Assembly (NCBI GenBank): GCA_900469615.1
Contig: UBYA01000011.1
Span: forward strand, 682,001 to 746,000
Source of the DNA: Hyphomicrobiales bacterium
GTDB lineage: Bacteria > Pseudomonadota > Alphaproteobacteria > Rhizobiales > Rhizobiaceae
Reading direction: 5' to 3'
DNA: 64,000 nt
The stretch's first letter is position 1. The number at the start of each line of letters is the position of its first letter. Under the pieces are notes generated by a model. The model did not search any database. It worked only from the letters and a program-made list of their open reading frames with translations, and had not been told where the DNA came from. The translations under genes and the position numbers were made by a program. Below, in pieces: positions 1-8,074 of the stretch.

Positions 1-556
1 GTGATTTCGCTGGCGACGTACCCAGGCTTTGCGCGGCCTCCTCGAGATGGACATCGAAGCCGCTGATCGCGGCGACCGTGCCGATATAGATGTAGCTGTA
101 ATAGATGAAGGTCATCACGACGATCAGGCCAAACCAGCCGTAGAAGCTTGGCAGGCCGATGCCGAAATCGCGCATGAAACGCGTTACGACCCCGTTGTTG
201 CCGAGAACCATCAGCCAGGTCTGCGCCGAGATCACCTCGGGGATGACCAGTGTTATGATCGGCAGGAGCGCGATGATCGACTTTCCGGGGAAGCGAAATC
301 GCGCCGTGACATAGGCCAGCGGTACGCCGAGAAGCATGCATGTCACGGTCACGACCGACGCGAGGATCAGCGTATTGCCGATCGCGGCGAGGCCGCGCGG
401 ATCCCTGACCAGCCTCATCCAGCCGGATTGCCCTTCGCCGGCGAAGCTGGCGGTCAGGATGTTGGCCAGCGGATAGACGATGAACGTCGCGAGAATGACG
501 AGCGACGCAAGCGAAAGCCACAGCCAGGGTGAGCGAAGATTGGACGACCTGCTCAT
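1..556 (-). CDS. ABC transporter permease, FbpB/PotC-like (3' end beyond window)
   Basis: Inner-membrane subunit of an ABC importer. About 185 residues lie in the window and the gene runs off the left edge. The protein starts MSRSSNLRS, has a first membrane segment near residues 11-31, further segments near 58-80, 92-112 and 138-158, and an EAA coupling loop (LEEAAQSLG) near residue 174 that docks on the ATPase. The ATG overlaps the stop codon of the upstream ATPase gene (ATGA), so the two are translationally coupled. The binding-protein gene is not in the window and may lie further left. Substrate is not readable from the permease; the linked phosphatase suggests a phosphorylated compound (inference). 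Confidence 0.85.
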   Translation of the reverse strand, partial: MSRSSNLRSPWLWLSLASLVILATFIVYPLANILTASFAGEGQSGWMRLVRDPRGLAAIGNTLILASVVTVTCMLLGVPLAYVTARFRFPGKSIIALLPIITLVIPEVISAQTWLMVLGNNGVVTRFMRDFGIGLPSFYGWFGLIVVMTFIYYSYIYIGTVAAISGFDVHLEEAAQSLGTSPAKS

Positions 557-1617
557 GCCGCGATCACCATGGCTTTTGCGGGATCGACGCCTGCAAAGAC
601 ATGCGCGCCGATCGCGTGCCTGTCATGGCCGTCGCCATGGCACTCGGCGCTGATCACGGCGCCGTTCGCCAGAGAGATCTTGTAGCTGGTCTTGCCGCCG
701 AGATACTGGCGCTTCAGAATGGTTCCGCGCAGCGGCTGCCGGAGATCGGCCGGACTTGCCGCAAGCTGCAGGTCCTCAGGCCGCATGATCAGGATGCCGC
801 CCGAGGCGCCGGCAGGCAATGCGCTGCTCGCCAGCAGGGCCTCGCCGCCGAAATCGACACGCACCATTCCGTCTTGCGCAGGCCCGGAAAGGGCGACGTC
901 GATGCGGTTTGCCGCACCGACGAAATCGGCGACATAGGCGGTCCGGGGTGTTGCGTATATTTCCTTTGGCGTGCCCAGCTGCTCGACGGCGCCCCTGTTC
1001 ATGACGCCGATCTTGTCCGACATCGACAGGGCTTCTTCCTGATCGTGGGTCACGAAGACCGTGGTGATGTTGGCTTCGCGCTGGAGGTCGGAAATCGTCT
1101 CGCGGATTTGTATGCGCAGCTTCGCGTCGAGATTGGAGAGCGGCTCGTCCATCAGAAGCACCTGCGGCTTGATCACCATGGCGCGGGCGAGCGCTACGCG
1201 CTGGCGCTGGCCTCCCGAAAGCGCCGCGGGATGACGTGCCATCAGATGAGCCATGCCGACACGATCGAGTGCGGCCTCGACCTTCTTGAGCATGGCCGCT
1301 CCGCTCTCGCCGCGCGCCCTGAGACCATAGGCGACGTTTTCGGCAACCGTCTTGTCGGGGAAGAGCGCATAGTCCTGAAACACCATGCCGATATTGCGCT
1401 TGTACGCCGGCAGGTCCGTGACGTCCTTGCCGTTGAAGACGATGTGTCCCCCGGATGCGGGCACGAAACCGGCAATGGTGCGCAGCAATGTCGTCTTGCC
1501 GCAGCCGGACGGACCGAGCAGCGTGAAGAAGCATCCTTCCGGAATATCCAGCGACAGGCCGGAAATTACCCTCTCCTGTCCGTAGGTTACAGATAGGTCG
1601 GAAATCTCAATGCTCAT
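553..1617 (-). CDS. ABC transporter ATPase, PotA/FbpC/UgpC type
   Basis: Cytoplasmic ATPase that powers the importer whose permease follows it. Visible motifs: Walker A GPSGCGKT at residues 35-42, signature LSGGQRQR near 134, Walker B VLLMDEPLSNLDA near 155, the switch His in VFVTHDQEEA, and a C-terminal TOBE-like beta domain from about residue 240. At 354 aa it has the usual length for this class. A GAGGGGA ribosome site precedes the ATG. It lies 33 bp after the phosphatase gene and overlaps the permease by 4 bp, so phosphatase-ATPase-permease form one leftward operon. Database annotation would probably say iron(III) or spermidine/putrescine; the sequence does not prove either. Confidence 0.93.
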   Translation of the reverse strand: MSIEISDLSVTYGQERVISGLSLDIPEGCFFTLLGPSGCGKTTLLRTIAGFVPASGGHIVFNGKDVTDLPAYKRNIGMVFQDYALFPDKTVAENVAYGLRARGESGAAMLKKVEAALDRVGMAHLMARHPAALSGGQRQRVALARAMVIKPQVLLMDEPLSNLDAKLRIQIRETISDLQREANITTVFVTHDQEEALSMSDKIGVMNRGAVEQLGTPKEIYATPRTAYVADFVGAANRIDVALSGPAQDGMVRVDFGGEALLASSALPAGASGGILIMRPEDLQLAASPADLRQPLRGTILKRQYLGGKTSYKISLANGAVISAECHGDGHDRHAIGAHVFAGVDPAKAMVIAA

Positions 1618-1650
1618 GCAAATTCCCCTCGCGTTCTTATTGGTTTGGTT

Positions 1651-2472
1651 TCAACCGGCAAGTGTCTCTTGCTGTGTGTCGCTGAAGACCTCGGCGATGA
1701 TATCCAGCACCTCGCGATGCCTGTCGGCATCGCCGGCCGCAAGCACGCTTCCCCCGCTTTCGAGAGACAGCGGCTTGCCCTCCCAATCGGTGACGATGCC
1801 GCCTGCGCCCTCGACGATGGGCCGGAAGGGAGCGAAGTCGAAGACCTTCTGGCCGCCATCGATGGCAATGTCGGTGCGGCCGGTCGCCAGGAGCCCGTAG
1901 TTCAGACTGGCACCGCCATAGACACGGTTGCCGGTGACGCGCCGCAGGCGTTCGAGAACCGGGCGTTCGGCCGCGGAAAGATAATCCTGGTTGCTGTTGG
2001 TCAGAATCGACCTGGAGAGGTCGGGGCAGGGCCGCACCCGGACCGTTTCTCCGTTCCTCGTCGTCGGGCGGCCTTCCGCCCCGATCCAGCGTGCGTCAAT
2101 GGCAGGGATATCGATGATGCCGAGGCGCGGCACGCCGTCGATCGCGAGCGCGATGAGTGTCCCGTAGACCGGCATGCCGGCGATGAAAGCTGCGGTCCCG
2201 TCGATGGGGTCGAGGACCCAGACGGCGTGAGCTCCCGCCCTGTCCCAGTCCTGCTCTTCTCCGATGATTCCATGATCTGGAAACCGCGCGGCGATCATCT
2301 CGCGCAGGCGCGTCTCGATCATCATGTCCATTTGCGTGACCAGGCTGCGATCCGGCTTGACGTCGACAGCAAGCGGATCTCCGGCAAATTCCGCCAGCAA
2401 ACGGCGTGCGGCGTCTGCGAGTTCGCCGGCAAATGCAATATGACTATTTTCGATTGGTGCAACCCCGGACAT
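1651..2472 (-). CDS. Inositol-monophosphatase-family phosphatase (HisN-like)
   Basis: Mg-dependent phosphomonoesterase of the IMPase/FIG superfamily, 273 aa. The metal-binding motifs are intact: GEEQD at residues 71-75 and DPIDGT at 88-93. The family includes inositol monophosphatase, histidinol-phosphatase HisN and sugar phosphatases; the exact substrate cannot be read from motifs. It is the first gene of a leftward operon with an ABC ATPase and permease and is divergent from a DeoR regulator. A GAGGAGG ribosome site lies just before the ATG. Another member of the same family occupies an equivalent place in the second transporter cluster (6113-6970), which argues for a job in processing the imported compound (inference). 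Confidence 0.88.
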   Translation of the reverse strand: MSGVAPIENSHIAFAGELADAARRLLAEFAGDPLAVDVKPDRSLVTQMDMMIETRLREMIAARFPDHGIIGEEQDWDRAGAHAVWVLDPIDGTAAFIAGMPVYGTLIALAIDGVPRLGIIDIPAIDARWIGAEGRPTTRNGETVRVRPCPDLSRSILTNSNQDYLSAAERPVLERLRRVTGNRVYGGASLNYGLLATGRTDIAIDGGQKVFDFAPFRPIVEGAGGIVTDWEGKPLSLESGGSVLAAGDADRHREVLDIIAEVFSDTQQETLAG

Positions 2473-2594
2473 CCGGCCTCCTCACACTCGTCCTATACGG
2501 GTGACTTCGACTGTCCGTCCGGGCGTACGTCTCCGTTCTCCCTTCGTGGGAAGGAAGCCGAATTGAAGCCGGTGCTGCTGGTCAGTCGGCATTT

Positions 2595-2671
2595 TTGCCA
2601 ACCCTCGGCTTCTACCTACAAGACTTTGGCGAATGTGGCAATATAGGTTTTTATTGGCAATATTTGTTTTT
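2595..2671. promoter_or_regulatory. TGGCAA repeats, candidate DeoR operator
   Basis: Two near-identical 17-bp direct repeats, TGGCAATATAGGTTTTT at 2636-2652 and TGGCAATATTTGTTTTT at 2655-2671, match at 15 of 17 positions and start 19 bp apart. A third TGGCAA core lies inverted at 2595-2600. They sit in the AT-rich divergent region between the IMPase/ABC operon and the DeoR gene, where a DeoR-family repressor would be expected to act; this family often binds direct repeats. The assignment is inferred. Confidence 0.4.
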
Positions 2672-2743
2672 GTGAGGCATAGGATCTGCCGCTTGAGGCA
2701 AGGTGCGGCATCGGCTATCTGTGATGAGAACAGGAGCGCGGGT

Positions 2744-3529
2744 ATGTGGCAGGAAGAGCGTCACCAAAAAATACGCAGTTTGCTGGCCGCTTATGGCCAG
2801 GTTTCGATCGACAAGATCGTCGAGGACTTCGGCGTGTCGCGCGAAACGATTCGCCGCGACCTGATGGAGCTCGAGGTGTCGGGCGACCTGCGCCGCGTGC
2901 GGGGCGGCGCGGTTCCCGTGGCGCGCGAGGACACAACGTTCGGCGTGCGCATCACGCTGCGCCTTCAGGAAAAGCGGGCTATCTGCGCGACTGCGCTGGG
3001 GCTGCTGCAAAGCGGCCTGACGATCTTCATGGATGCAGGCTCGACCAGTTCGACCATGGCCGAGGCGCTTGCCGGGCCGACCGGCCTGACCGATCTGACG
3101 ATCATCACCAATTCGATCGATGTCGCCAGCCAGCTGGCTGAAAAGTCCGGAGAGTTGAGCCGCGGGACTCGTGTCATACTGCTTGCCGGCGACGTGAAGC
3201 TCGATCCCATGGAGACCCACGGCCCTGCGACGATCAACGACATCCAGCGGTTTCGGGCCGATATAGCCCTGCTGGCGCCATGGGGGATCGATGCCACAAT
3301 GGGGGCGATGAATCACTTCCTCCACGGCGCCGAGATCGCGCGCGCCATGGTTCGCAATGCCGCCAAGACCATCGTTCTCGCAGATCATTCGAAAATCGGG
3401 GTGGTCAGCCGATCGGTCTTTTGCCCGACATCGGAGATCGATCATCTCGTGGTGGATGCGAAGGCGCGGACGAGACCGCAATTCGATGCGCTGGCAGCGG
3501 CGGTGCCGGGCCTGATCGTTGCCGAATAG
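2744..3529 (+). CDS. DeoR-family transcriptional regulator
   Basis: 261-aa repressor-type regulator. The N-terminal DeoR helix-turn-helix lies at about residues 18-42 (VSRETIRRDL is the recognition helix), followed by the GGA turn (RVRGGAVP) and a C-terminal DeoRC sensor domain with the phosphosugar-binding-like stretch MDAGSTSSTMAEAL. Members of this family usually respond to phosphorylated sugars. The start at 2744 was chosen because it begins the family-typical MWQEERHQKI; an in-frame start at 2633 would add 37 unrelated residues. It is divergent from the IMPase/ABC operon and runs toward an amidohydrolase, so it probably controls one or both (inference). Confidence 0.9.
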   Translation: MWQEERHQKIRSLLAAYGQVSIDKIVEDFGVSRETIRRDLMELEVSGDLRRVRGGAVPVAREDTTFGVRITLRLQEKRAICATALGLLQSGLTIFMDAGSTSSTMAEALAGPTGLTDLTIITNSIDVASQLAEKSGELSRGTRVILLAGDVKLDPMETHGPATINDIQRFRADIALLAPWGIDATMGAMNHFLHGAEIARAMVRNAAKTIVLADHSKIGVVSRSVFCPTSEIDHLVVDAKARTRPQFDALAAAVPGLIVAE

Positions 3530-3684
3530 CGCCGGTTTACGGCATCGGGGTCTCCGGAATGCGGATCTCTCGACATGTGCGGAAGTTCGGCCTCGATTGC
3601 CGCGACAGACTATACCCAGGACTTCGGCTGCTTCATCATCAGGCGAAGCGTCGGAGCGGTGCATGCAGGATGGAGTGAGCGACG

Positions 3685-5163
3685 ATGATATCTTCCGATG
3701 ATCTGACCCTGGGCCGGCGACCGGCAGGCCGCACGCTTATGACGGCCGACTGGCTGCTTGCCTACCATGGCGAAGGCCATTGCCTGGTGCCGCACGGCGA
3801 ACTGGTGATGGAGAATGGCAACGTCATCTTTGCCGGCCGTCGCTTCGATGGCGAGGTTGCCCGCAAGCTCGACTTCGGCAGCGCATTGATAAGCCCCGGT
3901 CTGGTCGATCTCGACGCTCTGTCGGATATCGACACCTATGTATTGGTCACCGACAACCAGCCGGGATGGGCCAAGGGGCGGATCTGGCCGCGGTCCTATG
4001 TCGAGCGTGGGCCATATGAGATGTACAGTCCGGAAGAGCTGGCTTTCCAGAAGCGCTTTTCCTTCGGGCTGTCCCTGCTTAACGGCGTCACCACGGCAGC
4101 GCCCATCGCGTCGCTCTATTATCGCCAGTGGGGCGAGACGGTGGCCGAATTCGACGCCGCGGCGGATGCGGCCGGCGATCTCGGTTTGCGCGTCTTCCTC
4201 AGCCCGGCCTATCGTTCCGGCGGCATGGTACTGGAGGCGCCCGGTCAAATCCTGCCGATGTTCGATGAGGGAAGAGGGTTGGCCGGCCTCACCGATGCGA
4301 TCGCCTTCATCGAGCGGCAGCACGGCCGGCATGGCGGGCTGATCAACGGCATGCTCGCGCCCGACCGGGTCGAGACCTGCACGCTCGACGTCCTGCGGCG
4401 GACCATGGCGGCGGCTCGCGATCTCGATTGCCGGGTGCGCCTGCACATGGCTCAGGGCAAGCTGGAGCTCGACACCATGCGCCAGCTGCATGGCGTTTCC
4501 GGACCGCAGTGGATGGCGGACCACGGTTTGCTCAGCGAGCGGCTGATCGCGCCGCATGCCACCTACGCTTTGCCTGCGGATCTCCAGCATTATGCAGACA
4601 ACGGTGTGTCCATCGCGCATTCGCCGCTGGTGTCGGCGCGCATGGGAAGCACGCTGAATTCGTTTGCCGCATGCAGGAAGCTCGGTATCAATATCGGCAT
4701 GGCGACGGATACCTCGCCGCCCGACCTGCTCATGAACCTTTTGGTCGGTCTTATCGCCTGCCGCATCAGCGAGAAGGCGTCGGATGCGGTGCTGAGCAAG
4801 GACCTCTACGACGCAGCCACGCTGGGCGGCGCCAAGGCGCTGGGCCGCACCGATCTCGGGCGCCTCGCCCCCGGCGCAAAGGCCGACATCGCGGTGTTTC
4901 GTCTCGACGATCCCTATATGACGCCGACGGTCGACCCCATCACGACACTGGTGCTGGGCGGTTCGGGCAGGGTCACGCAGGCGGTCTTTGTCGACGGGCG
5001 GTTGTCGATGCTTGACGGCAAGCTCGCCGGTTTCGACATCCGTGCGGCGCGCGAGCGTGTACAAAGACAGTTCGAAGGTTTGATTGCCAAATATCCCGAC
5101 AGAAGCTGGCAGCATCCGCCGGTGTCGGAGATTTTCTCGCCGAGCTATCCCATTCTGACCTGA
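3685..5163 (+). CDS. Amidohydrolase-superfamily protein (TrzA/AtzA-like) with altered metal site
   Basis: 492-aa protein with the composite beta-domain plus TIM-barrel layout of the chlorohydrolase/deaminase branch of amidohydrolases. Late catalytic landmarks are present: RLHMAQGKLE, IAPHATYA and ATDTSPPD, the last supplying the usual aspartate. The N-terminal metal motif, normally PGLVN-x-HxH, reads PGLVDLDALSDID, so both histidines are replaced by an Asp-rich stretch. This is either a variant metal site or a changed activity. Substrate is unknown. A second in-frame ATG at 3739 (MTADWLLAYHGEG) would remove 18 N-terminal residues. It lies between the DeoR gene and the RpiR gene and converges on the latter. 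Confidence 0.82.
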   Translation: MISSDDLTLGRRPAGRTLMTADWLLAYHGEGHCLVPHGELVMENGNVIFAGRRFDGEVARKLDFGSALISPGLVDLDALSDIDTYVLVTDNQPGWAKGRIWPRSYVERGPYEMYSPEELAFQKRFSFGLSLLNGVTTAAPIASLYYRQWGETVAEFDAAADAAGDLGLRVFLSPAYRSGGMVLEAPGQILPMFDEGRGLAGLTDAIAFIERQHGRHGGLINGMLAPDRVETCTLDVLRRTMAAARDLDCRVRLHMAQGKLELDTMRQLHGVSGPQWMADHGLLSERLIAPHATYALPADLQHYADNGVSIAHSPLVSARMGSTLNSFAACRKLGINIGMATDTSPPDLLMNLLVGLIACRISEKASDAVLSKDLYDAATLGGAKALGRTDLGRLAPGAKADIAVFRLDDPYMTPTVDPITTLVLGGSGRVTQAVFVDGRLSMLDGKLAGFDIRAARERVQRQFEGLIAKYPDRSWQHPPVSEIFSPSYPILT

Positions 5164-5265
5164 TCAGGTCGGCTCGGTTCTCGCGTACCTTTCGAAAGCG
5201 GCGAGCCACGGCATTTGCGGGATAGTTCCGACAGCGCCGGTTGATCGGCCAGCCGTCCGTCGACC

Positions 5266-6060
5266 TCAAGTCTCGCCGGCAAGCTCGCGGGCGAGAAGGC
5301 CGAATATCACGTCGAGCATCACATACATTGGCGCCCGGCCGGTGGGCACGATCAGCCGGGAGGCCGATGCCCGATAGGCGTTGAGATTGATGTTTTCATC
5401 CGCCAGCAACGCGACCTCGGACCCGCCCGGCGAGATCGCGACGATACGGGCGCCGGCCTTTCGCGCTATCTCGACATTGGAGATCAGATAGCTGGTGCGC
5501 CCCGAGAACGATAGAACGAAAAGCACATCCGAGGCCGTGAGACGGGCGGCCGAAACCATCTGCAAGGTCGGATCGGAATATGCAACGCTTGCAATGCCGA
5601 GCGATGCCATGCGGTGCTGCGCCTCGGCCGCCAGAAAGCCCGACCCGCCGTAGCCGTAGACATCGATCCTGCGCGCATTTGCCAAAAGCCGCACGGTTCG
5701 GCGAAGCGACGCCAGGTCCAGATCGAGGCGCGTTTCCCTCAAGGTATCCGCCGCGCGGTTGAAGACGTCGTCGACGAGATCTGTGAAAGGATCGGCGCCG
5801 CTTTCCGTTGCTGCCGGCAGCGCCTGTCGCACGGCGAGTTGCTGCGCCAGTTTCAGACGGAAATCCGGAAACCCGTCGCATTCAAGCCTGCGGCAGAAAC
5901 GGATGATCGACGGCTCGCTCACCTTGGCGATACGCGCGGCATCCGTAATGGACCAGGTTATTGCGGTGCTCGGGGTGTCCAGGATCGCTTCCGCGATCCT
6001 GCGCTCGGCCGGCGTGAAAATGGACAGTGACTGTCTGATCAAATCCAGCATGAGGCTCAC
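5266..6060 (-). CDS. RpiR-family regulator with SIS domain
   Basis: 264 aa. An N-terminal RpiR helix-turn-helix (about residues 10-80, with SEPSIIRFCRRLECDGFPDF) is joined to a C-terminal SIS domain from about residue 115 (DVYGYGGSG, then LSFSGRTSYLISN). SIS domains in this family bind phosphorylated sugars or related phosphoesters. The gene starts 52 bp after the stop of the IMPase gene and points the same way, so it is probably the last gene of the five-gene operon starting with the binding protein at 10809. It converges on the amidohydrolase gene. Confidence 0.92.
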   Translation of the reverse strand: MSLMLDLIRQSLSIFTPAERRIAEAILDTPSTAITWSITDAARIAKVSEPSIIRFCRRLECDGFPDFRLKLAQQLAVRQALPAATESGADPFTDLVDDVFNRAADTLRETRLDLDLASLRRTVRLLANARRIDVYGYGGSGFLAAEAQHRMASLGIASVAYSDPTLQMVSAARLTASDVLFVLSFSGRTSYLISNVEIARKAGARIVAISPGGSEVALLADENINLNAYRASASRLIVPTGRAPMYVMLDVIFGLLARELAGET

Positions 6061-6112
6061 TGCTCAAACATCATCGTAGCACTTTCAGGACGCGGCCTTT
6101 CGGAGATGCGGA

Positions 6113-6970
6113 CTACAAGTTCCCATCGGCCATCAGTTGTGACAGGCAGGACGATTGATACTCAAAGCCGGCTTGCGCGACAACGAGCCTTTTTATGGAC
6201 CCGAGTGTATGTTCACTCACATCGACCGGGCGCCCTTCCGAATCCTGGGCGATGATCTGCCCGGCCCCTGCCTGAACCAGCTGTATGCCGGCGGCCACAT
6301 CCCAGGCGCTGAATTTGCATTCGTAGGTGACTGCCGTGCGCCCGACAGCCGCATAAGCCAGATGCAGCGCACAGGAACCGAGGCGCCGCACGGCGCGGAA
6401 GGAGATGACGAGATCGGCATAGGCTTCAAGCGCGGCGGGGGAGGGGCGCTCTCCTTCATAGGGCGCATTGGTCAGAAGCTCGACCTCGCGGTCGGTGCGG
6501 CCGCGCAGGAAGGGTTTGACCTCTTCGCCGTTGAGCGTCAGCTTCCCGTCGCTTGCCATGAAGATCTCGTCGCGGATCGGGTCATAAACGATCCCGCATA
6601 CGGGCTCGCCGGCATGGTAGGCAGCAATCGAGACGCAGAAAAACGGCAAGCCGGAGGCGAAGTTGCTGGTGCCGTCGATGGGATCGATGATCCAGGTCGT
6701 ATCGCCTTCGCCCTGCCAGCCGCTTTCCTCGCCGAGAATGCGCGATTGCGGCAGGCGTGACCAGATGATGTCGCAGGCAGCCTTTTCTGCTGCCTTGTCG
6801 GAAACGGTGACGATATCGAAGAAGCCGGCTTTCTGCTGGGTCTGAAGGCTTTCGGGACTGGCTTCGATGAAGCCTTTTCTGGCCACGGCACCGGCGGCAA
6901 GCGCCGCTTCGCGGGCGACATCGGTGATGGTTTGGCGGAGGCTGGAAGGGATGGTCCGATGGATGGTCAT
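6113..6970 (-). CDS. Inositol-monophosphatase-family phosphatase, second copy
   Basis: 285-aa IMPase-superfamily enzyme. Metal-site motifs: GEES at residues 80-83, DPIDGTSNF at 96-104, and the C-terminal SAWDVAAG that supplies the last metal aspartate. It is closer to classical SuhB-type enzymes than its counterpart at 1651-2472. The start at 6970 (MTIHRTIPSS) overlaps the upstream ATPase stop as ATGA; the frame stays open further upstream but only inside that ATPase gene. Operon order is binding protein, fused permease, ATPase, this gene, RpiR. Substrate is not determinable; a role in dephosphorylating the imported compound is inferred. Confidence 0.9.
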   Translation of the reverse strand: MTIHRTIPSSLRQTITDVAREAALAAGAVARKGFIEASPESLQTQQKAGFFDIVTVSDKAAEKAACDIIWSRLPQSRILGEESGWQGEGDTTWIIDPIDGTSNFASGLPFFCVSIAAYHAGEPVCGIVYDPIRDEIFMASDGKLTLNGEEVKPFLRGRTDREVELLTNAPYEGERPSPAALEAYADLVISFRAVRRLGSCALHLAYAAVGRTAVTYECKFSAWDVAAGIQLVQAGAGQIIAQDSEGRPVDVSEHTLGSIKRLVVAQAGFEYQSSCLSQLMADGNL

Positions 6971-8070
6971 GCGGCAGTCCTGATTTCGGTTTGAGTGTTG
7001 GGCAAGAGCCAGACCGGCCTGCTGTCGATGGAAAGGCGGATCGGTTGGCCGGTCTCGGCGACACCGGTGCGGATGTAGTCGGTATCTGCGAGTACGCATT
7101 CCTGACCTTCGATATCGGTCAGATATTCGACATAGGCGCCTTGGAAGACGACGCGGCGCACCGTGACCTGCAGCGACCCCTGCGGATCGACGCGGATATG
7201 CTCGGGCCGCACCACGCAACGAACGCCCTCGCCCAGGCGGAACGTGCGGTTGCCGCGCGGCAGGGAGAAGACGAGCGAAGCGCTGATACGCACCTGCACG
7301 CTATCGTCCCCGATGGCTTCCACGGTGCCGTTGAGGATATTGGCTTTGCCCATGAACTCGGCGACGAAGGCCGTGCCGGGGCGGGCATAGACATTCAGCG
7401 GCGTGTCATCCTGTTCGATGATGCCGTTGCGCATCACCACCACCCGGTCGGAAATCGCCATGGCCTCGCTCTGGTCGTGGGTGACATAAAGGCTCGTGAT
7501 GCCGAGGCGAAGCTGGATGGTGCGCAATTCGTCCCGCATGCGCTCGCGCAGCTGGGCATCCAGATTGGACAAGGGTTCGTCGAACAGCAGCACCTTGGGT
7601 TGGGTGGCAACGGCGCGGGCAAGCGCCACCCGCTGCTGCTGGCCACCCGACAGGCGCGACGGCGAACGATCCGCATATTGGGTCAGCGCCATGGTTTCGA
7701 GCATCGAATCGACACGCTCTTTCATCTCCGAGCGCTTCAGATTCAGCAGCCGTACGCCGTATTCGACGTTTTCACGAACGCTCATATGCGGAAAAAGCGC
7801 ATAGCTCTGGAACACCATGCCGACATTGCGGGCATTGACGGGAACGTTGGTAACGTCGCGGCCGCCGATCAGGATCGACCCCCCGGTCGGGTTCTCGAAG
7901 CCGGCAAGCATGCGCAGCGTCGTGGTCTTGCCGCAGCCCGAAGGGCCGAGCAGCGTCACCAGCGTGCCTTCCTCGATCGTGAGGTTCAAATTGTTGACGG
8001 CAAGACCTGCCGCCGCGCCGGCAGCCCCGGGGAAACGCTTGCTGACATTGGAAAAGACGACTTTGGACAT
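6967..8070 (-). CDS. ABC transporter ATPase, FbpC/PotA type
   Basis: 367-aa ATPase with Walker A GPSGCGKTT, signature LSGGQQQR, Walker B VLLFDEPLSNLDA, the switch motif YVTHDQSEA and a C-terminal TOBE domain (from about residue 285). The start at 8070 (MSKVVFSNV) is preferred over an in-frame ATG at 8175 because the extra 35 residues lie inside the upstream permease gene and look unlike the family. The permease stop is 4 bp upstream. It pairs with the two-domain permease at 8075-9766 and the binding protein at 9790-10809. Confidence 0.94.
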   Translation of the reverse strand: MSKVVFSNVSKRFPGAAGAAAGLAVNNLNLTIEEGTLVTLLGPSGCGKTTTLRMLAGFENPTGGSILIGGRDVTNVPVNARNVGMVFQSYALFPHMSVRENVEYGVRLLNLKRSEMKERVDSMLETMALTQYADRSPSRLSGGQQQRVALARAVATQPKVLLFDEPLSNLDAQLRERMRDELRTIQLRLGITSLYVTHDQSEAMAISDRVVVMRNGIIEQDDTPLNVYARPGTAFVAEFMGKANILNGTVEAIGDDSVQVRISASLVFSLPRGNRTFRLGEGVRCVVRPEHIRVDPQGSLQVTVRRVVFQGAYVEYLTDIEGQECVLADTDYIRTGVAETGQPIRLSIDSRPVWLLPNTQTEIRTAA

Positions 8071-8074
8071 GAGA

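Noticed and set aside
553..1617. Iron(III) or spermidine/putrescine specificity for the first ABC importer
   Set aside because: The ATPase family is shared by many importers and no receptor is visible; the specificity label would be a guess.
6971..7219. Upstream extension of the second IMPase gene to 7219
   Set aside because: The extra 83 codons lie within the ATPase gene and are Arg-rich with no family match; the ATG at 6970 overlaps the ATPase stop in the usual coupled way.
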